Shown here piece after piece: positions 16,889-26,480 of a DNA stretch of 64,000 nucleotides (position 1 is its first letter; each line of letters starts with the position of its first letter). The notes under the pieces were generated by a model. It worked only from the letters and a program-made list of their open reading frames with translations, did not search any database and had not been told where the DNA came from. This DNA is from an uncultured Pseudophaeobacter sp. (lineage in GTDB: Bacteria; Pseudomonadota; Alphaproteobacteria; Rhodobacterales; Rhodobacteraceae). The stretch is taken from positions 215,264 to 279,263 of the forward strand of contig CAJQNB010000017.1 in assembly GCA_905479575.1 (NCBI GenBank), in the 5' to 3' direction. The translations under genes and the position numbers were made by a program.

Positions 16889-17989
16889 TTGGCTGATGCG
16901 TCTAATACTGACGCGTTCGTAGAATTCGAACGCGTGCAAAAGAGCTACGATGGTGAAAATCTTGTCGTAAAAGACCTGAACCTCATTATGCCCAGAGGTG
17001 AGTTCCTCACCATGTTGGGCCCCTCGGGTTCCGGTAAAACCACCTGCTTGATGATGTTGGCTGGATTTGAGACGGCAACCCACGGCGATATTCGCCTTGG
17101 TGGCACCTCGATCAACAACATCCCGCCGCATAAACGTGGCATCGGCATGGTGTTTCAGAATTATGCCCTGTTCCCGCACATGACCATTGCCGAAAACCTC
17201 TCCTTCCCGCTGGAAGTCCGCAAGATGGGCAAATCCGAGCGTGAGGAAAAGGTAAAGCGCGCGTTGGATATGGTGGAAATGGGCAGCTTTGGTGGCCGTC
17301 GTCCTTCGCAGCTTTCTGGTGGACAGCAGCAGCGTATCGCCCTGGCGCGGGCGCTGGTGTTTGAACCCGAGCTGGTTTTGATGGATGAACCGCTTGGCGC
17401 GCTGGACAAACAGCTGCGGGAAAAGATGCAGTTTGAAATCACCCACCTGGCGCACCGCCTGGGCATTACTGTGGTCTATGTGACCCATGACCAGACCGAA
17501 GCCCTGACGATGTCGGACCGGGTTGCGGTGTTTGAAGATGGCCGCATTCAGCAGCTGGCGCCGCCAGACAAGCTGTATGAAGAACCGCAGAACAGCTTTG
17601 TTGCGCAGTTCATCGGCGAAAACAACACGCTCGAAGGCACCGTCAAAGAGATCAACAACGGTGTCGCGCTGGTGCAGCTGGACGGTGGTGAGCTGATCGA
17701 CTGTCGGCCCGTCAACGTCAGCAAGCCGGGCGAGCGGACGCGTGTTTCGATTCGCCCAGAGCGCGTTGAATACAACAAGGATCGTCTTGCCGAAGGGGTC
17801 CATACCCTGAAGGCAGAAGTGCTTGAATTCATCTACATGGGTGACATCTTTCGCACCCGCCTGCGCGTTGCAGGCAACGATGAATTTGTGATCAAGACAC
17901 GGAATGCGCCTGATCAGGTCCGTCTTAAACCCGGTCAGCAGATCGAAATTGGCTGGTTGCCCGACGACTGCCACGCCTTGGACGCCTGA
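16889..17989 (+). CDS. Polyamine-type ABC transporter ATP-binding protein (second system, PotA-like)
   Basis: ATPase of 366 residues. Walker A GPSGSGKTT is at about 44-52, the signature LSGGQQQRIALARALV follows, and Walker B is LVLMDEPLGALDKQLR. The H-loop motif VTHDQTEALTMSDRVAV is present, and a C-terminal TOBE regulatory domain follows. It starts at TTG 16889 with GGGGAG six bases upstream. First gene of a four-gene operon with the binding protein and two permeases. Similarity is to spermidine/putrescine importers; related opine, iron or thiamine importers share the fold, so polyamine specificity is inferred from context. Confidence 0.88.
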   Translation: MADASNTDAFVEFERVQKSYDGENLVVKDLNLIMPRGEFLTMLGPSGSGKTTCLMMLAGFETATHGDIRLGGTSINNIPPHKRGIGMVFQNYALFPHMTIAENLSFPLEVRKMGKSEREEKVKRALDMVEMGSFGGRRPSQLSGGQQQRIALARALVFEPELVLMDEPLGALDKQLREKMQFEITHLAHRLGITVVYVTHDQTEALTMSDRVAVFEDGRIQQLAPPDKLYEEPQNSFVAQFIGENNTLEGTVKEINNGVALVQLDGGELIDCRPVNVSKPGERTRVSIRPERVEYNKDRLAEGVHTLKAEVLEFIYMGDIFRTRLRVAGNDEFVIKTRNAPDQVRLKPGQQIEIGWLPDDCHALDA

Positions 17990-18076
17990 TCCATACCGTA
18001 CACAAGCACAACTCCCGGCGAGTATGACCGGGAGGGTAAATATTAACGAACGAAATACAACAAGGAGTGACTTCTC

Positions 18077-19183
18077 ATGAAGATGACAAAACTGTCAGCA
18101 TTGGCTATGACCACGGCGCTGATCGCGCCGGCGGCCTTTGCCGAAAACATGGCAAACGAACTGACCCTGGTATCCTGGGGCGGTGCCTATCAGGACAGCC
18201 AGAACAAAGCCTATGTTGAGCCCTACCTGGCGGCAAACGATGGCGTTAGCGCCGTCTGGGACGAAAGCTCGGCTGAAGCGGTTGCCAAGCTGCGCGCCAT
18301 GAACGAAGCCGGCAATGTGACCTGGGATCTGGTCGACGTTGTTGCGTCTGACGCCATGCGCCTGTGTGACGAAGGTCTCGCTGCAGAGCTGGACCACGAC
18401 GCAGATCTGGCCGCGGCTCCCGATGGCACACCTGCCTCGGAAGACTTTGGCGACCTGCTGGTTTCTGACTGCTTTGTGCCTCAGATCGTTTATTCGACCA
18501 CCTTTGGCTACCGCACCGACCTGGTTGGCGCCGAGGCACCTACCTCTGTTTGCGACATCTTTGACCTGGCGAAATTCCCAGGCAAACGCTCGCTGCAGAA
18601 GCGCCCAATCGACAACATGGAATGGGCTCTGTATTGCGACGGCGTTGCCAAGGACGACATCTATGACGTGCTGGGCACCGACGAAGGTGTAACACAGGCC
18701 CTGGCCAAGCTCGACACCATCAAGGACAGCGTTGTCTGGTGGTCTGCTGGTGCGGAAACACCACAGCTGTTGGCCGATGGCGAAGTGATCATGGGCTCGA
18801 CCTACAACGGTCGTCTGTTCTCGGCGATTGCCGAGCAGGATCAGCCAATTGGTATGCTCTGGGACATGCAGTCCTTTGACCTGGACGGCTGGATCGTTCC
18901 CGCCGGTCTGCCAGCGGACCGCAAAGCCCGCGCAATGGACTTCCTGAAGTTCGCCACCGACACTCAGCGTCTTGCTGATCAGGCGGCGTATATCTCTTAC
19001 GGTCCTGCACGTGCCTCCTCGGCACCGCTGGTTGGTAAGCACGCAGTGCTGGGCATCGAAATGGCGCCTCACATGCCAACAGATCCTGCCAACTCTGGCA
19101 ATGTGCACACCTATGACTATGAGTGGTGGGCAGACAACCGTGATGATCTGGACGCAAAATTCCAGGCCTGGTTGCTCCAATAA
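18077..19183 (+). CDS. Periplasmic substrate-binding protein (second polyamine-type system)
   Basis: Secreted binding protein of 368 residues. The signal peptide is about residues 1-22, ending in APAAFA before ENMANEL. The mature protein starts LTLVSWGGAYQDSQNKAYVE, typical of the family-1 extracellular binding proteins found with PotABC-like permeases. It is only distantly like the PotF-type protein at 13212-14297, so the two importers probably differ in ligand. The conserved-looking ligand pocket block WWSAGAETPQLLADGEV is near 216-232. A ribosome-binding site AAGGAG precedes the ATG. A perfect hairpin follows the gene before the permeases. Confidence 0.88.
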   Translation: MKMTKLSALAMTTALIAPAAFAENMANELTLVSWGGAYQDSQNKAYVEPYLAANDGVSAVWDESSAEAVAKLRAMNEAGNVTWDLVDVVASDAMRLCDEGLAAELDHDADLAAAPDGTPASEDFGDLLVSDCFVPQIVYSTTFGYRTDLVGAEAPTSVCDIFDLAKFPGKRSLQKRPIDNMEWALYCDGVAKDDIYDVLGTDEGVTQALAKLDTIKDSVVWWSAGAETPQLLADGEVIMGSTYNGRLFSAIAEQDQPIGMLWDMQSFDLDGWIVPAGLPADRKARAMDFLKFATDTQRLADQAAYISYGPARASSAPLVGKHAVLGIEMAPHMPTDPANSGNVHTYDYEWWADNRDDLDAKFQAWLLQ

Positions 19184-19203
19184 TCTGACCTCGTTGTGAT
19201 AAC

Positions 19204-19237
19204 GGGAAAGGGCCCGGCATTGTCTGGGCCCTTTCTC
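19204..19237 (+). terminator. Hairpin between binding-protein and permease genes (attenuator)
   Basis: Perfect 10-bp stem GAAAGGGCCC/GGGCCCTTTC (19206-19215 with 19226-19235) around a ten-base loop, ending in TCTCC rather than a long T-run. It matches in position the hairpin after potF in the first system. Confidence 0.65.
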
Positions 19238-19272
19238 CACCAATCAAAAAAGACCCGACGGGGATCCCCACC

Positions 19273-20544
19273 ATGAGTGACACCACCCAAAATGGCCCTG
19301 TGCTGGCCGCTGATGGCACGCCGCTAAAGCGTAGCCTCGCGAAGGCACTGCGGCTGCAGAAGCTCAGGGCTTTGATGCTGATTGCACCGCTGCTCCTGTT
19401 TATCCTTGTGACCTTCATCCTGCCTGTTGGCGATATGCTGTACCGTTCGGTAGACAACCGAATCGTTCAGGAAATCCTGCCCAAAACGGTGACAGCGCTC
19501 GAATCCTGGGATCCCGCCTCATCGGAATTGCCAGACGAAGCGGTTTTTGCCGCGCTGGCGGTGGATCTAAAGGCCGCGGCAGAGATCAAGGTGCACACAA
19601 AAGTGGCAAAGCGCCTGAACTACGAGAACCCAGGCCTGTCCTCGGTGTTTCGTAAATCCGGCCGCAAGATCAGAAAATGGGATGTTGAAAACGAAGGCCC
19701 CTACAAGGAGCGCCTGATCGAACTCAACGATGGCTGGGCTGATATCGAGCTGTGGCGCACCATCAAGACATATTCCGGGACCCATACCGTGGGGTATTTC
19801 CTCAATGCGGTAGACATGAAACTGGGCGCTGATGGTGCCGAGATCCGTCCCGAGACAGAACGCATTTACAACACCATGTTGATCCGAACCATGCGGATGT
19901 CGCTGATCATCACCTTCAGCTGCATTATGCTGGGCTATCCGGTTGCTTGGCTGCTGGCCAATATCACCACCCGCAATGCCAACATGTTGCTGATCCTGGT
20001 GCTGCTGCCATTCTGGACCTCGCTGCTGGTACGGACATCATCCTGGAAAATCCTGCTGCAGCAACAAGGTGTTATCAATGACGTGCTGGTCTGGATAGGG
20101 CTGGTTGGTGATGACAATCGACTTGTGTTGATCAACAACGAACTGGGCACCATCATTGCGATGACCCATATCCTGCTGCCCTTTATGATCCTGCCGATGT
20201 ATTCGGTGATGCAGACGATCCAGCCCACCTATCTGCGGGCGGCCAAGTCGCTGGGCGCCACCAACTGGACAGCCTTCTGGCGGGTTTATTTCCCTCAGTC
20301 CATTCCAGGCATTGGCGCGGGGTCGATCCTCGTCTTCATCCTGGCGGTTGGCTACTACATCACGCCTGCCCTGGTGGGTGGTACCAAAGGGACCTTCATC
20401 TCCAACCTGATTGCCTATCATATCTCGACATCGGGCAACTGGGGTCTGGGCGCGGCACTGGGCGCGATCCTTCTGGCGGTGGTGCTGCTGCTGTACTGGG
20501 TCTATGACAAGATTGTCGGCATCGACAACGTGAAGCTGGGGTAA
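19273..20544 (+). CDS. ABC transporter permease with large periplasmic insertion (PotB-like)
   Basis: Permease of 423 residues, about 130 longer than usual PotB/PotH. The first membrane segment is at about 32-53 (LRALMLIAPLLLFILVTFIL). An unusual hydrophilic stretch follows at about 60-200, before the second segment around residues 208-230. The standard permease core comes after that, with an EAA-like loop YLRAAKSLGATNWTAFWRVY. By the positive-inside rule the insertion should face the periplasm. It is co-transcribed with the second permease six bases downstream. Proteins of this longer type occur in other proteobacterial polyamine-type operons; the role of the insertion is not known to me. 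Confidence 0.87.
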   Translation: MSDTTQNGPVLAADGTPLKRSLAKALRLQKLRALMLIAPLLLFILVTFILPVGDMLYRSVDNRIVQEILPKTVTALESWDPASSELPDEAVFAALAVDLKAAAEIKVHTKVAKRLNYENPGLSSVFRKSGRKIRKWDVENEGPYKERLIELNDGWADIELWRTIKTYSGTHTVGYFLNAVDMKLGADGAEIRPETERIYNTMLIRTMRMSLIITFSCIMLGYPVAWLLANITTRNANMLLILVLLPFWTSLLVRTSSWKILLQQQGVINDVLVWIGLVGDDNRLVLINNELGTIIAMTHILLPFMILPMYSVMQTIQPTYLRAAKSLGATNWTAFWRVYFPQSIPGIGAGSILVFILAVGYYITPALVGGTKGTFISNLIAYHISTSGNWGLGAALGAILLAVVLLLYWVYDKIVGIDNVKLG

Positions 20545-20550
20545 CCGACA

Positions 20551-21405
20551 ATGAGTGCACTTCCTCCATATGCGACCACTGGCCAACGGGTCTGGTACTA
20601 TTCCTTCCGGGTAATCTGCGGGCTTATCTTCTTCTTTCTGATTGCTCCGATCGTGGTGATCATCCCGCTGAGCTTTAACGCGCAGGACTTCTTTACCTTC
20701 ACGCCGGAAATGTTGCGGCTGGATCCTGAAGGGTTTTCGCTGAAACACTATCGCGATTTCTTTGGCAACGATTCTTGGCAAAGCGCGATGTGGAACTCGC
20801 TGAAGATTGCCCCCATGGCTACGCTTGTCTCTGTGACCTTCGGAACCTTGGCGGCGATCGGCCTCAGCCAACCCCATGTGCCGTTCCGTCGGGCCATCAT
20901 GGCGATTCTGATTTCGCCAATGATCGTACCGCTGATCATTTCCGCTGCGGGCATGTATTTCTTCTACAGCCGTATTGGCCTGCAGGGGACATATCTCGGG
21001 GTGGTTTTGGCCCACGCGGCCTTGGGTATTCCCTTTGTGATCATCACCGTGACGGCAACGCTGGTGGGTTTTGACCGCTCGCTGACCCGTGCGGCGGCAA
21101 ATATGGGCGCGGATCCGGTGACCACCTTCTTCCGCATTCAGATGCCTTTGATCTTGCCTGGTGTGATTTCTGGCGGCCTGTTTGCCTTCATCACCTCATT
21201 TGACGAGGTCGTGGTGGTTCTCTTTGTCGGCTCGGCTGGTCAGAAAACCCTGCCCTGGCAGATGTTCATCGGCCTGCGTGAGCAGATCTCCCCCACCATT
21301 CTGGCGGTGGCGACGATCCTGGTCGCGATCTCTATCGTGTTGCTTGCAACCGTGGAAATGCTGCGGCGACGTTCGGAACGTCTGCGGGGCATGAGCCCAA
21401 GCTAA
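20551..21405 (+). CDS. ABC transporter permease (PotC-like, second system)
   Basis: Inner-membrane permease of 284 residues with six predicted segments (the first at about 18-40, VICGLIFFFLIAPIVVIIPL). The EAA-type loop is LTRAAANMGADPVTTFFRIQ, which contacts the ATPase. Last gene of the four-gene operon, followed at once by a clear terminator. It would form the heterodimeric channel with the long permease upstream. Confidence 0.9.
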   Translation: MSALPPYATTGQRVWYYSFRVICGLIFFFLIAPIVVIIPLSFNAQDFFTFTPEMLRLDPEGFSLKHYRDFFGNDSWQSAMWNSLKIAPMATLVSVTFGTLAAIGLSQPHVPFRRAIMAILISPMIVPLIISAAGMYFFYSRIGLQGTYLGVVLAHAALGIPFVIITVTATLVGFDRSLTRAAANMGADPVTTFFRIQMPLILPGVISGGLFAFITSFDEVVVVLFVGSAGQKTLPWQMFIGLREQISPTILAVATILVAISIVLLATVEMLRRRSERLRGMSPS

Positions 21406-21430
21406 ACGCAGCAATTAAAACAATAGTATT

Positions 21431-21462
21431 AAGGAGGCCCCAGCGATCTTGGGCCTCCTTTT
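21431..21462 (+). terminator. Terminator of the second polyamine-type transporter operon
   Basis: Perfect 10-bp stem AAGGAGGCCC/GGGCCTCCTT around a ten-base loop, followed by TT. It lies 25 bases after the last permease stop codon. Confidence 0.85.
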
Positions 21463-21530
21463 CTATTGGGGTTTCGTGACTTGGGCCAAAGCGCCTATGC
21501 TGATCAAACAGATCCAAAACGCGAACTGAG

Positions 21531-21953
21531 ATGATGAAATACCCTTTTTCAAGCCCAGAAGTCGAAGCGGCATATCGCCTGCCGGACGAGACCGCCCGTG
21601 AGGGGCTCTTGCTGCTGCGCGACATGATTTTTGACATTGCTCGGGCTCGGCCAGAGATTGGGCAGATCGAAGAATCGCTGCGCTGGGGCCAACCGGCCTA
21701 TCTGACACCGCAGACCAAGGCCGGAACAACACTCCGCCTGGGCGTGCCAAAATCCGCAGGGTTTGCTCTGTTTGTGCATTGCCAAAGCCGCCTGATACCC
21801 GAGTATCTGACAGCCTATCCGATGTGGGATCGGGTGGATGGAACCCGCGCAGTTCTGTTTGATCAGGTCACAGATATAGATCCGCTGCGCCATGGTTGGC
21901 TAATCGAACAGGCTCTGACCTATCGGCTGCGCAAAAAGACGGCAGCAAAATAG
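21531..21953 (+). CDS. DUF1801 domain protein
   Basis: Cytoplasmic protein of 140 residues. The pattern IGQIEESLRWGQPAYLTPQT (about 43-62) is the core of the DUF1801 (YdhG-like) family. No catalytic function is established for the family. It is a single gene between a terminator and the convergent rnr gene, which ends 26 bases away. There are two ATG codons in tandem at the start (MMKYPF); either may be used. Confidence 0.8.
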   Translation: MMKYPFSSPEVEAAYRLPDETAREGLLLLRDMIFDIARARPEIGQIEESLRWGQPAYLTPQTKAGTTLRLGVPKSAGFALFVHCQSRLIPEYLTAYPMWDRVDGTRAVLFDQVTDIDPLRHGWLIEQALTYRLRKKTAAK

Positions 21954-21979
21954 CAGGTCCCAAGGTCAGCGGCCCAGGG

Positions 21980-24271
21980 TCAGCGGCGTTTGCGGTCTAC
22001 CTTGCGTTTGACTTTTGCCGCCTTGTGTTTGGACCTGCTGCTTTTGCGTTTTGCAGTATGCCCTGCGGGGCTGCGTCGACGACCGCCGCCCTTTCCGCCC
22101 CCGCCTGCATAGCCGCCTCTGGGCAGGGCTTCCTCTTCGATTGACAACAGTTCCAGCTCAAGCCCGCCAGTGACTGGCGCCGCCTGTGTCAGGCGAACGG
22201 TGACGCGCTGGCCAATCGAGATGGTGAATCCGGTATCGGCCCCCATCAAGGTGCCGGCCTCGGCGTCAAAGTGAAAGAACTCCCGCCCAATGGTGCGGAC
22301 CGGCACCAGGCCATCGGCGCCGGTCTCATCCATTTTCACAAAGGCACCAAAGCGGGCGATGCCGCTGATCCGACCGGTGAACTCACTGCCGACCCGTTCG
22401 GACAGATAAGCGGCCAGGTAGCGGTCGGTGGTGTCGCGTTCCGCAATCATCGAGCGACGCTCGGTTTCGGAAATATGAGTGGCGGTTTCTTCCAGGCGGT
22501 CGATCTCTGCCGGTTGCAGGCCATCGTCGCCCCAGCCATGGGCGGAGATCAGCGAGCGATGCACAATCAGGTCAGCGTAGCGCCGAATGGGCGAGGTGAA
22601 ATGCGCGTAGTTGCGCAGGGCCAGGCCAAAATGGCCAAAGTTTTCAGGTGTGTAATAGGCTTGCTGCATCGACCGCAGGGTCGAGATATTGATCAGCTCG
22701 GCGTCATCGGTGCCCGCCGCGCCATTGAGCAAGGCATTCAGGTGCTTGGTCTGCAAGACCTGGCCCTTGGCCAACGGAAAGCCAGCAGCCATGGCCGTTT
22801 CCCGCAGGGACTCCAGCTTTTCTGGGGCCGGTTCTTCGTGCACCCGGAACAGCAGCGGTGAGCGCTTTTTGATCAGGGTCTCGGCGGCGGCCACATTTGC
22901 GAGGATCATGAATTCCTCAATCAACTTATGCGCGTCCAACCGGTCACGAAAGGCCACCGAGGTGACCTGACCATTGTCGTTCAGCACAATTTTGCGTTCA
23001 GGCAGGTCCAGATCCAGCGGCTCGCGCCGGGCACGGGCCTTTTTCAGCGCAGTGTAGGCGGCATAAAGCGGTTTGATCACCAGCTCCAAAAAGCGCTCGG
23101 TGCGCTCCGTCACCTGACCATCCATGGCGTCCTGGACCTCGGCGTAATGCAGCGAGGCAGCAGACCGCATCAGCCCGCGCGCAAAGCGGTGCGAGATCTT
23201 GTTGCCATCGGCATCGATTTGCATGCGCACTGCTAGACAGGGGCGCGGTACGCCCTCGTGCAGCGAGCACAGATCGCCCGACAGCCGGTCAGGCAGCATC
23301 GGCACCACGCGGTCCGGGAAATACGAGGAATTGCCGCGTTTGCGCGCCTCGCGATCCAGCTCGCCGCCGGTTTTGACATAGGCGGCAACATCGGCGATGG
23401 CGACCCAGATGATATGGCCACCGGGGTTCTGAGGATCGGTATCCGCTTCGGCGTAGCAGGCGTCATCGTGGTCGCGGGCATCGGCCGGGTCGATGGTGAT
23501 CAGCGGCATGTCACGCAGATCTTCGCGCCCCGATAGCCCCATGGGTTTGGCGGCATCTGCCTCGGCCACCACCGCATTGGGAAAATCATCGGGAATACCA
23601 TGCTGATGAATGGCAATCAGCGACACCGCCTTGGGGGCAGAGGGATCGCCCAGCCGGTTGATCACGCGGGCGCGGGGCAGGCCCATGCGGCCCTTGGGGC
23701 CAGCCTGCTCGGCCTCGACCAGCTCACCATCACGGGCGCCCTGCATGGCGTCCTCAAGCACGATCCATTCATTGGAGGAGGACTTTTCAATCGGCACAAT
23801 GCGGCCGCCCTCAGCGCCCTTACGGAAGATGCCGATAACCCGTTTGGGGTTCACGCCAATGCGGCGGATGATGCGGGCCTCGTAGTGATGATCGGATCCA
23901 TCCACCTTACTCAACCGGGCCAGAATGCGGTCACCCTGTCCCAGGGCAGGGCCTGCGGGCGTGGTTACCACCAGCACGATCGGTTCTACCCCTTCGCCGT
24001 GCCACTCCAGCGGTTGGGCATAAAGATCGCCATTCTCGTCCGGCGCCTTGACCAGCAGCACCGTCACCGGGGGCAATTGCTCGGGGTCGCGATAGGTTTT
24101 GTTGCGCTTTTGCAAATGCCCTTCGGCCTCCAGCTCCTTCAGCAGGCGCTTGAGATCAATCCGGTCGGCGCCCTTGATGCCAAAAGCCTTGGCAATGTCG
24201 CGTTTCGATGTCTGGGTCGGGTGGGCGCTGATCCAATCGAGGATCTCGGCCTTGGAGGGAATACGGGTCAT
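21980..24271 (-). CDS. rnr: Ribonuclease R
   Basis: Processive 3'-5' exoribonuclease of 763 residues that degrades structured RNA and takes part in RNA quality control. An N-terminal winged-helix/cold-shock region comes first. The RNB catalytic domain contains ITIDPADARDHDDACYAE, the metal-binding aspartate cluster. A C-terminal S1 RNA-binding domain (FTGRISGIARFGAFVKMDET) follows. The tail is very basic and glycine/lysine rich (GGGGKGGGRRR, KHKAAKVKRKVDRKRR), as in many RNase R proteins. It is monocistronic or nearly so, with the DUF2064 gene 66 bases upstream on the same strand. Confidence 0.95.
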   Translation of the reverse strand: MTRIPSKAEILDWISAHPTQTSKRDIAKAFGIKGADRIDLKRLLKELEAEGHLQKRNKTYRDPEQLPPVTVLLVKAPDENGDLYAQPLEWHGEGVEPIVLVVTTPAGPALGQGDRILARLSKVDGSDHHYEARIIRRIGVNPKRVIGIFRKGAEGGRIVPIEKSSSNEWIVLEDAMQGARDGELVEAEQAGPKGRMGLPRARVINRLGDPSAPKAVSLIAIHQHGIPDDFPNAVVAEADAAKPMGLSGREDLRDMPLITIDPADARDHDDACYAEADTDPQNPGGHIIWVAIADVAAYVKTGGELDREARKRGNSSYFPDRVVPMLPDRLSGDLCSLHEGVPRPCLAVRMQIDADGNKISHRFARGLMRSAASLHYAEVQDAMDGQVTERTERFLELVIKPLYAAYTALKKARARREPLDLDLPERKIVLNDNGQVTSVAFRDRLDAHKLIEEFMILANVAAAETLIKKRSPLLFRVHEEPAPEKLESLRETAMAAGFPLAKGQVLQTKHLNALLNGAAGTDDAELINISTLRSMQQAYYTPENFGHFGLALRNYAHFTSPIRRYADLIVHRSLISAHGWGDDGLQPAEIDRLEETATHISETERRSMIAERDTTDRYLAAYLSERVGSEFTGRISGIARFGAFVKMDETGADGLVPVRTIGREFFHFDAEAGTLMGADTGFTISIGQRVTVRLTQAAPVTGGLELELLSIEEEALPRGGYAGGGGKGGGRRRSPAGHTAKRKSSRSKHKAAKVKRKVDRKRR

Positions 24272-24337
24272 ATACCCCGCCTAGCATGGCTGGGAGGAGA
24301 GGTCATGGGCAAAAGCGCTGCGTCAGATGCAAGCCTG

Positions 24338-24916
24338 CTATCGGTGGTCGGGCAGATCCGCCGCAGTGTCGACATCCCTAAGCTGATCAGTGAGCGCAAT
24401 GCGATAGCCGGGCAGGCTGCGCAAGCTGTCCGCCAGCGCCTGTTCGCTGGACCAGCGCACATTGCGAAACAGGCTGCGGGGCAGACGTTTGGGGTGCTTG
24501 GCCCCGACCAGCCAATAGCCGCCATCCAGTGCGGGGCCAAAGACTGCGTCATGACCCCCGAGCGCAGCATAGGCGCGGGCAATATGGGCGCGGGTCACGC
24601 CGGGGATATCGGCGCCAATCAGGCAGACCGGTCCGGGACCAAATTTGCGCAGCATTGCCCCCATGCGCTGTCCCAGATCCCCCCGCCCCTGCGGCTGACG
24701 GGCCACATCGCCAGGCCAGACGCGTGAGGAGACGGCCAGATCTGGCGCAACGGCCAGAACGAGCTCCCAGCGGGGATCACGCAGGCGGCGGATCAGCCGG
24801 GCAGATTGATGGCGAAACCACCAGGTGGCGGCAATTTTGCCAATGTCACGCCCAAGCCGGGTTTTGACCCGGCCGGGGCGTGGCTCTTTCACCATGATGA
24901 TCAGAACCGGCCTCAC
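24338..24916 (-). CDS. DUF2064 / TIGR04282 family putative glycosyltransferase
   Basis: Protein of 192 residues with a GT-A-like nucleotide-sugar-binding fold. Near the N-terminus is KEPRPGRVKTRLG. CLIGADIPGVTRAHI (about 98-112) and FGPALDGGYWLVG (about 126-138) are the hallmark motifs of the family formerly DUF2064. Substrate is unknown. The GTG start overlaps the GNAT gene stop codon (GTGA), making it the third gene of the dapE-GNAT-DUF2064 operon. Confidence 0.82.
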   Translation of the reverse strand: MRPVLIIMVKEPRPGRVKTRLGRDIGKIAATWWFRHQSARLIRRLRDPRWELVLAVAPDLAVSSRVWPGDVARQPQGRGDLGQRMGAMLRKFGPGPVCLIGADIPGVTRAHIARAYAALGGHDAVFGPALDGGYWLVGAKHPKRLPRSLFRNVRWSSEQALADSLRSLPGYRIALTDQLRDVDTAADLPDHR

Positions 24917-25338
24917 GCCAGCTCCAACACCATATCGCGGTGATCAATGCCAGCATCATCATAGATGGGTCCAAAGGCCTGAAAGCCGAGTTTTGTGTAG
25001 AACCCCAGCGCGTGGATCTGGGCGCCGAGTTTGACGCGGGCGATGCCGGGTGTCTTTTTTGCAATTTCGATGGCTGCGCGGATAATATCCGCCCCGAGGC
25101 CAGTGCCACGAGCGCTTTGCAGCACACAGACCCGACCGACCTTTGCCACATCACCCTGAAACAGGATGCGCGCGGTGCCAACCGGGGTGCTGCCGTCCTG
25201 TGCCAACAGATGGGTTGCGACTGCGTCAAACGCGTCCTGTTCTTCCGCGACTGGCACGCCTTGTTCTTTGACAAAAACGGTGTGGCGCAGGGCAAGGCAG
25301 GTGGCAAAATCCCGGGTCTCGGCGATTGTGATGCTCAT
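24913..25338 (-). CDS. GNAT-family N-acetyltransferase
   Basis: Acetyltransferase of 141 residues. The acetyl-CoA-binding segment [20 protein letters not shown] is at about 71-90 (R-x2-G-x-G type), and [20 protein letters not shown] is near the C-terminus. The N-terminus [20 protein letters not shown] resembles the ElaA/YjcF-like subgroup. The acceptor is unknown. Its ATG overlaps the dapE stop codon (ATGA), so it is translationally coupled to lysine biosynthesis, though a functional link is only suggested by position. Confidence 0.85.
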   Translation of the reverse strand: MSITIAETRDFATCLALRHTVFVKEQGVPVAEEQDAFDAVATHLLAQDGSTPVGTARILFQGDVAKVGRVCVLQSARGTGLGADIIRAAIEIAKKTPGIARVKLGAQIHALGFYTKLGFQAFGPIYDDAGIDHRDMVLELA

Positions 25339-26480
25339 GCAAAATAGTCTTTCAGGATACGGGCATAGATGGATTTCAGCTGGGTGATCTGTTCAACCGG
25401 CACACATTCATCAACCTGATGCATCGTCTTTCCGACCAGGCCAAACTCAACCACCGGGCAGTGATGTTTGACAAAGCGCGCATCCGAGGTGCCGCCGGTG
25501 GTTGACAGCTCGGGTTTGATCCCCGTCTCGGCCTCCACGGCACTTGCAACCAGATCCGAAAGAGCACCGGGCGGGGTGAGAAAGCTCTCACCGGAGATTT
25601 TTATCTTCATCTCGATTGAGACGCCAAATTCTGCCGTGACCCGGTCCACCTCGCTCTGCAACCAGCTGCTGAGACTGGCGCCACTGTGGCTGTTGTTGAA
25701 GCGGATGTTTACCGTTGCGCGGCTTTGGGCCGGGATCACATTGGTCGCGGGGTTGCCGGTGTCGATGGTCACAACCGCCAGGGTCGAGGCATCAAAATGA
25801 TCGGTGCCCTGATCCAATTGGTGGCTGGCCAGGCGGTCCACCAGCCGGGCCATGGCGTTGAGCGGGTTATTGGCACGGTGGGGATAGGCGGAGTGCCCCT
25901 GCTTGCCGGTCACGGTGAACCAGGCGGACATCGAACCGCGGCGGCCCACCTTGATCATCTCGCCCATGGTTGTGGGGCAGGTGGGTTCACCAACCAGACA
26001 GACGTCCATCTTTTCCCCGGTTGCCGCCATATGGTCGAGCAAGGCAGTGGTGCCGTCGATGGCATCGCCTTCCTCATCGCCGGTGATGGTCAGGATCACC
26101 GCGCCGTCGGGTGGGGTGTCGGTGACAAAATCAATGGCAGCGGCGGCAAAGGCCGCAACGCCAGATTTCATGTCGGTTGCCCCCCGGCCATACATCACCC
26201 CGTCTTTTATCTCAGCGCCAAAGGGCGGCATGGTCCAGGCGGCCTCATCCCCCAGGGGCACCACATCGGTATGGCCATTAAAGCCAAAGCTGCGCCCATG
26301 GCCCTTGTCCCCCCAGCGGGCAAAGAGGTTGGAAATGCCACCACGATCCACCCTTGTGCAGGTAAACCCAGCTTGCGACAGCAGCTCTTGCAACATCTGC
26401 AGCGCGCCACCTTCTACAGGGGTTACAGAGGGGCAGCGGATCAAATCCGCAGTCAGACGAACCGGGTCGATGGGGGCCAT
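25335..26480 (-). CDS. dapE: Succinyl-diaminopimelate desuccinylase
   Basis: Zinc-dependent hydrolase of the succinylase branch of lysine and meso-diaminopimelate synthesis; it removes succinate from N-succinyl-LL-2,6-diaminopimelate. The 381-residue M20 peptidase-family protein shows the metal-site motifs [28 protein letters not shown] and [36 protein letters not shown] and the closing histidine in [10 protein letters not shown] are near the C-terminus. The ATG at 26480 is preceded by AGGAG. The partner dapD is encoded at 31847-32674, five genes away. Confidence 0.95.
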   Translation of the reverse strand: MAPIDPVRLTADLIRCPSVTPVEGGALQMLQELLSQAGFTCTRVDRGGISNLFARWGDKGHGRSFGFNGHTDVVPLGDEAAWTMPPFGAEIKDGVMYGRGATDMKSGVAAFAAAAIDFVTDTPPDGAVILTITGDEEGDAIDGTTALLDHMAATGEKMDVCLVGEPTCPTTMGEMIKVGRRGSMSAWFTVTGKQGHSAYPHRANNPLNAMARLVDRLASHQLDQGTDHFDASTLAVVTIDTGNPATNVIPAQSRATVNIRFNNSHSGASLSSWLQSEVDRVTAEFGVSIEMKIKISGESFLTPPGALSDLVASAVEAETGIKPELSTTGGTSDARFVKHHCPVVEFGLVGKTMHQVDECVPVEQITQLKSIYARILKDYFA

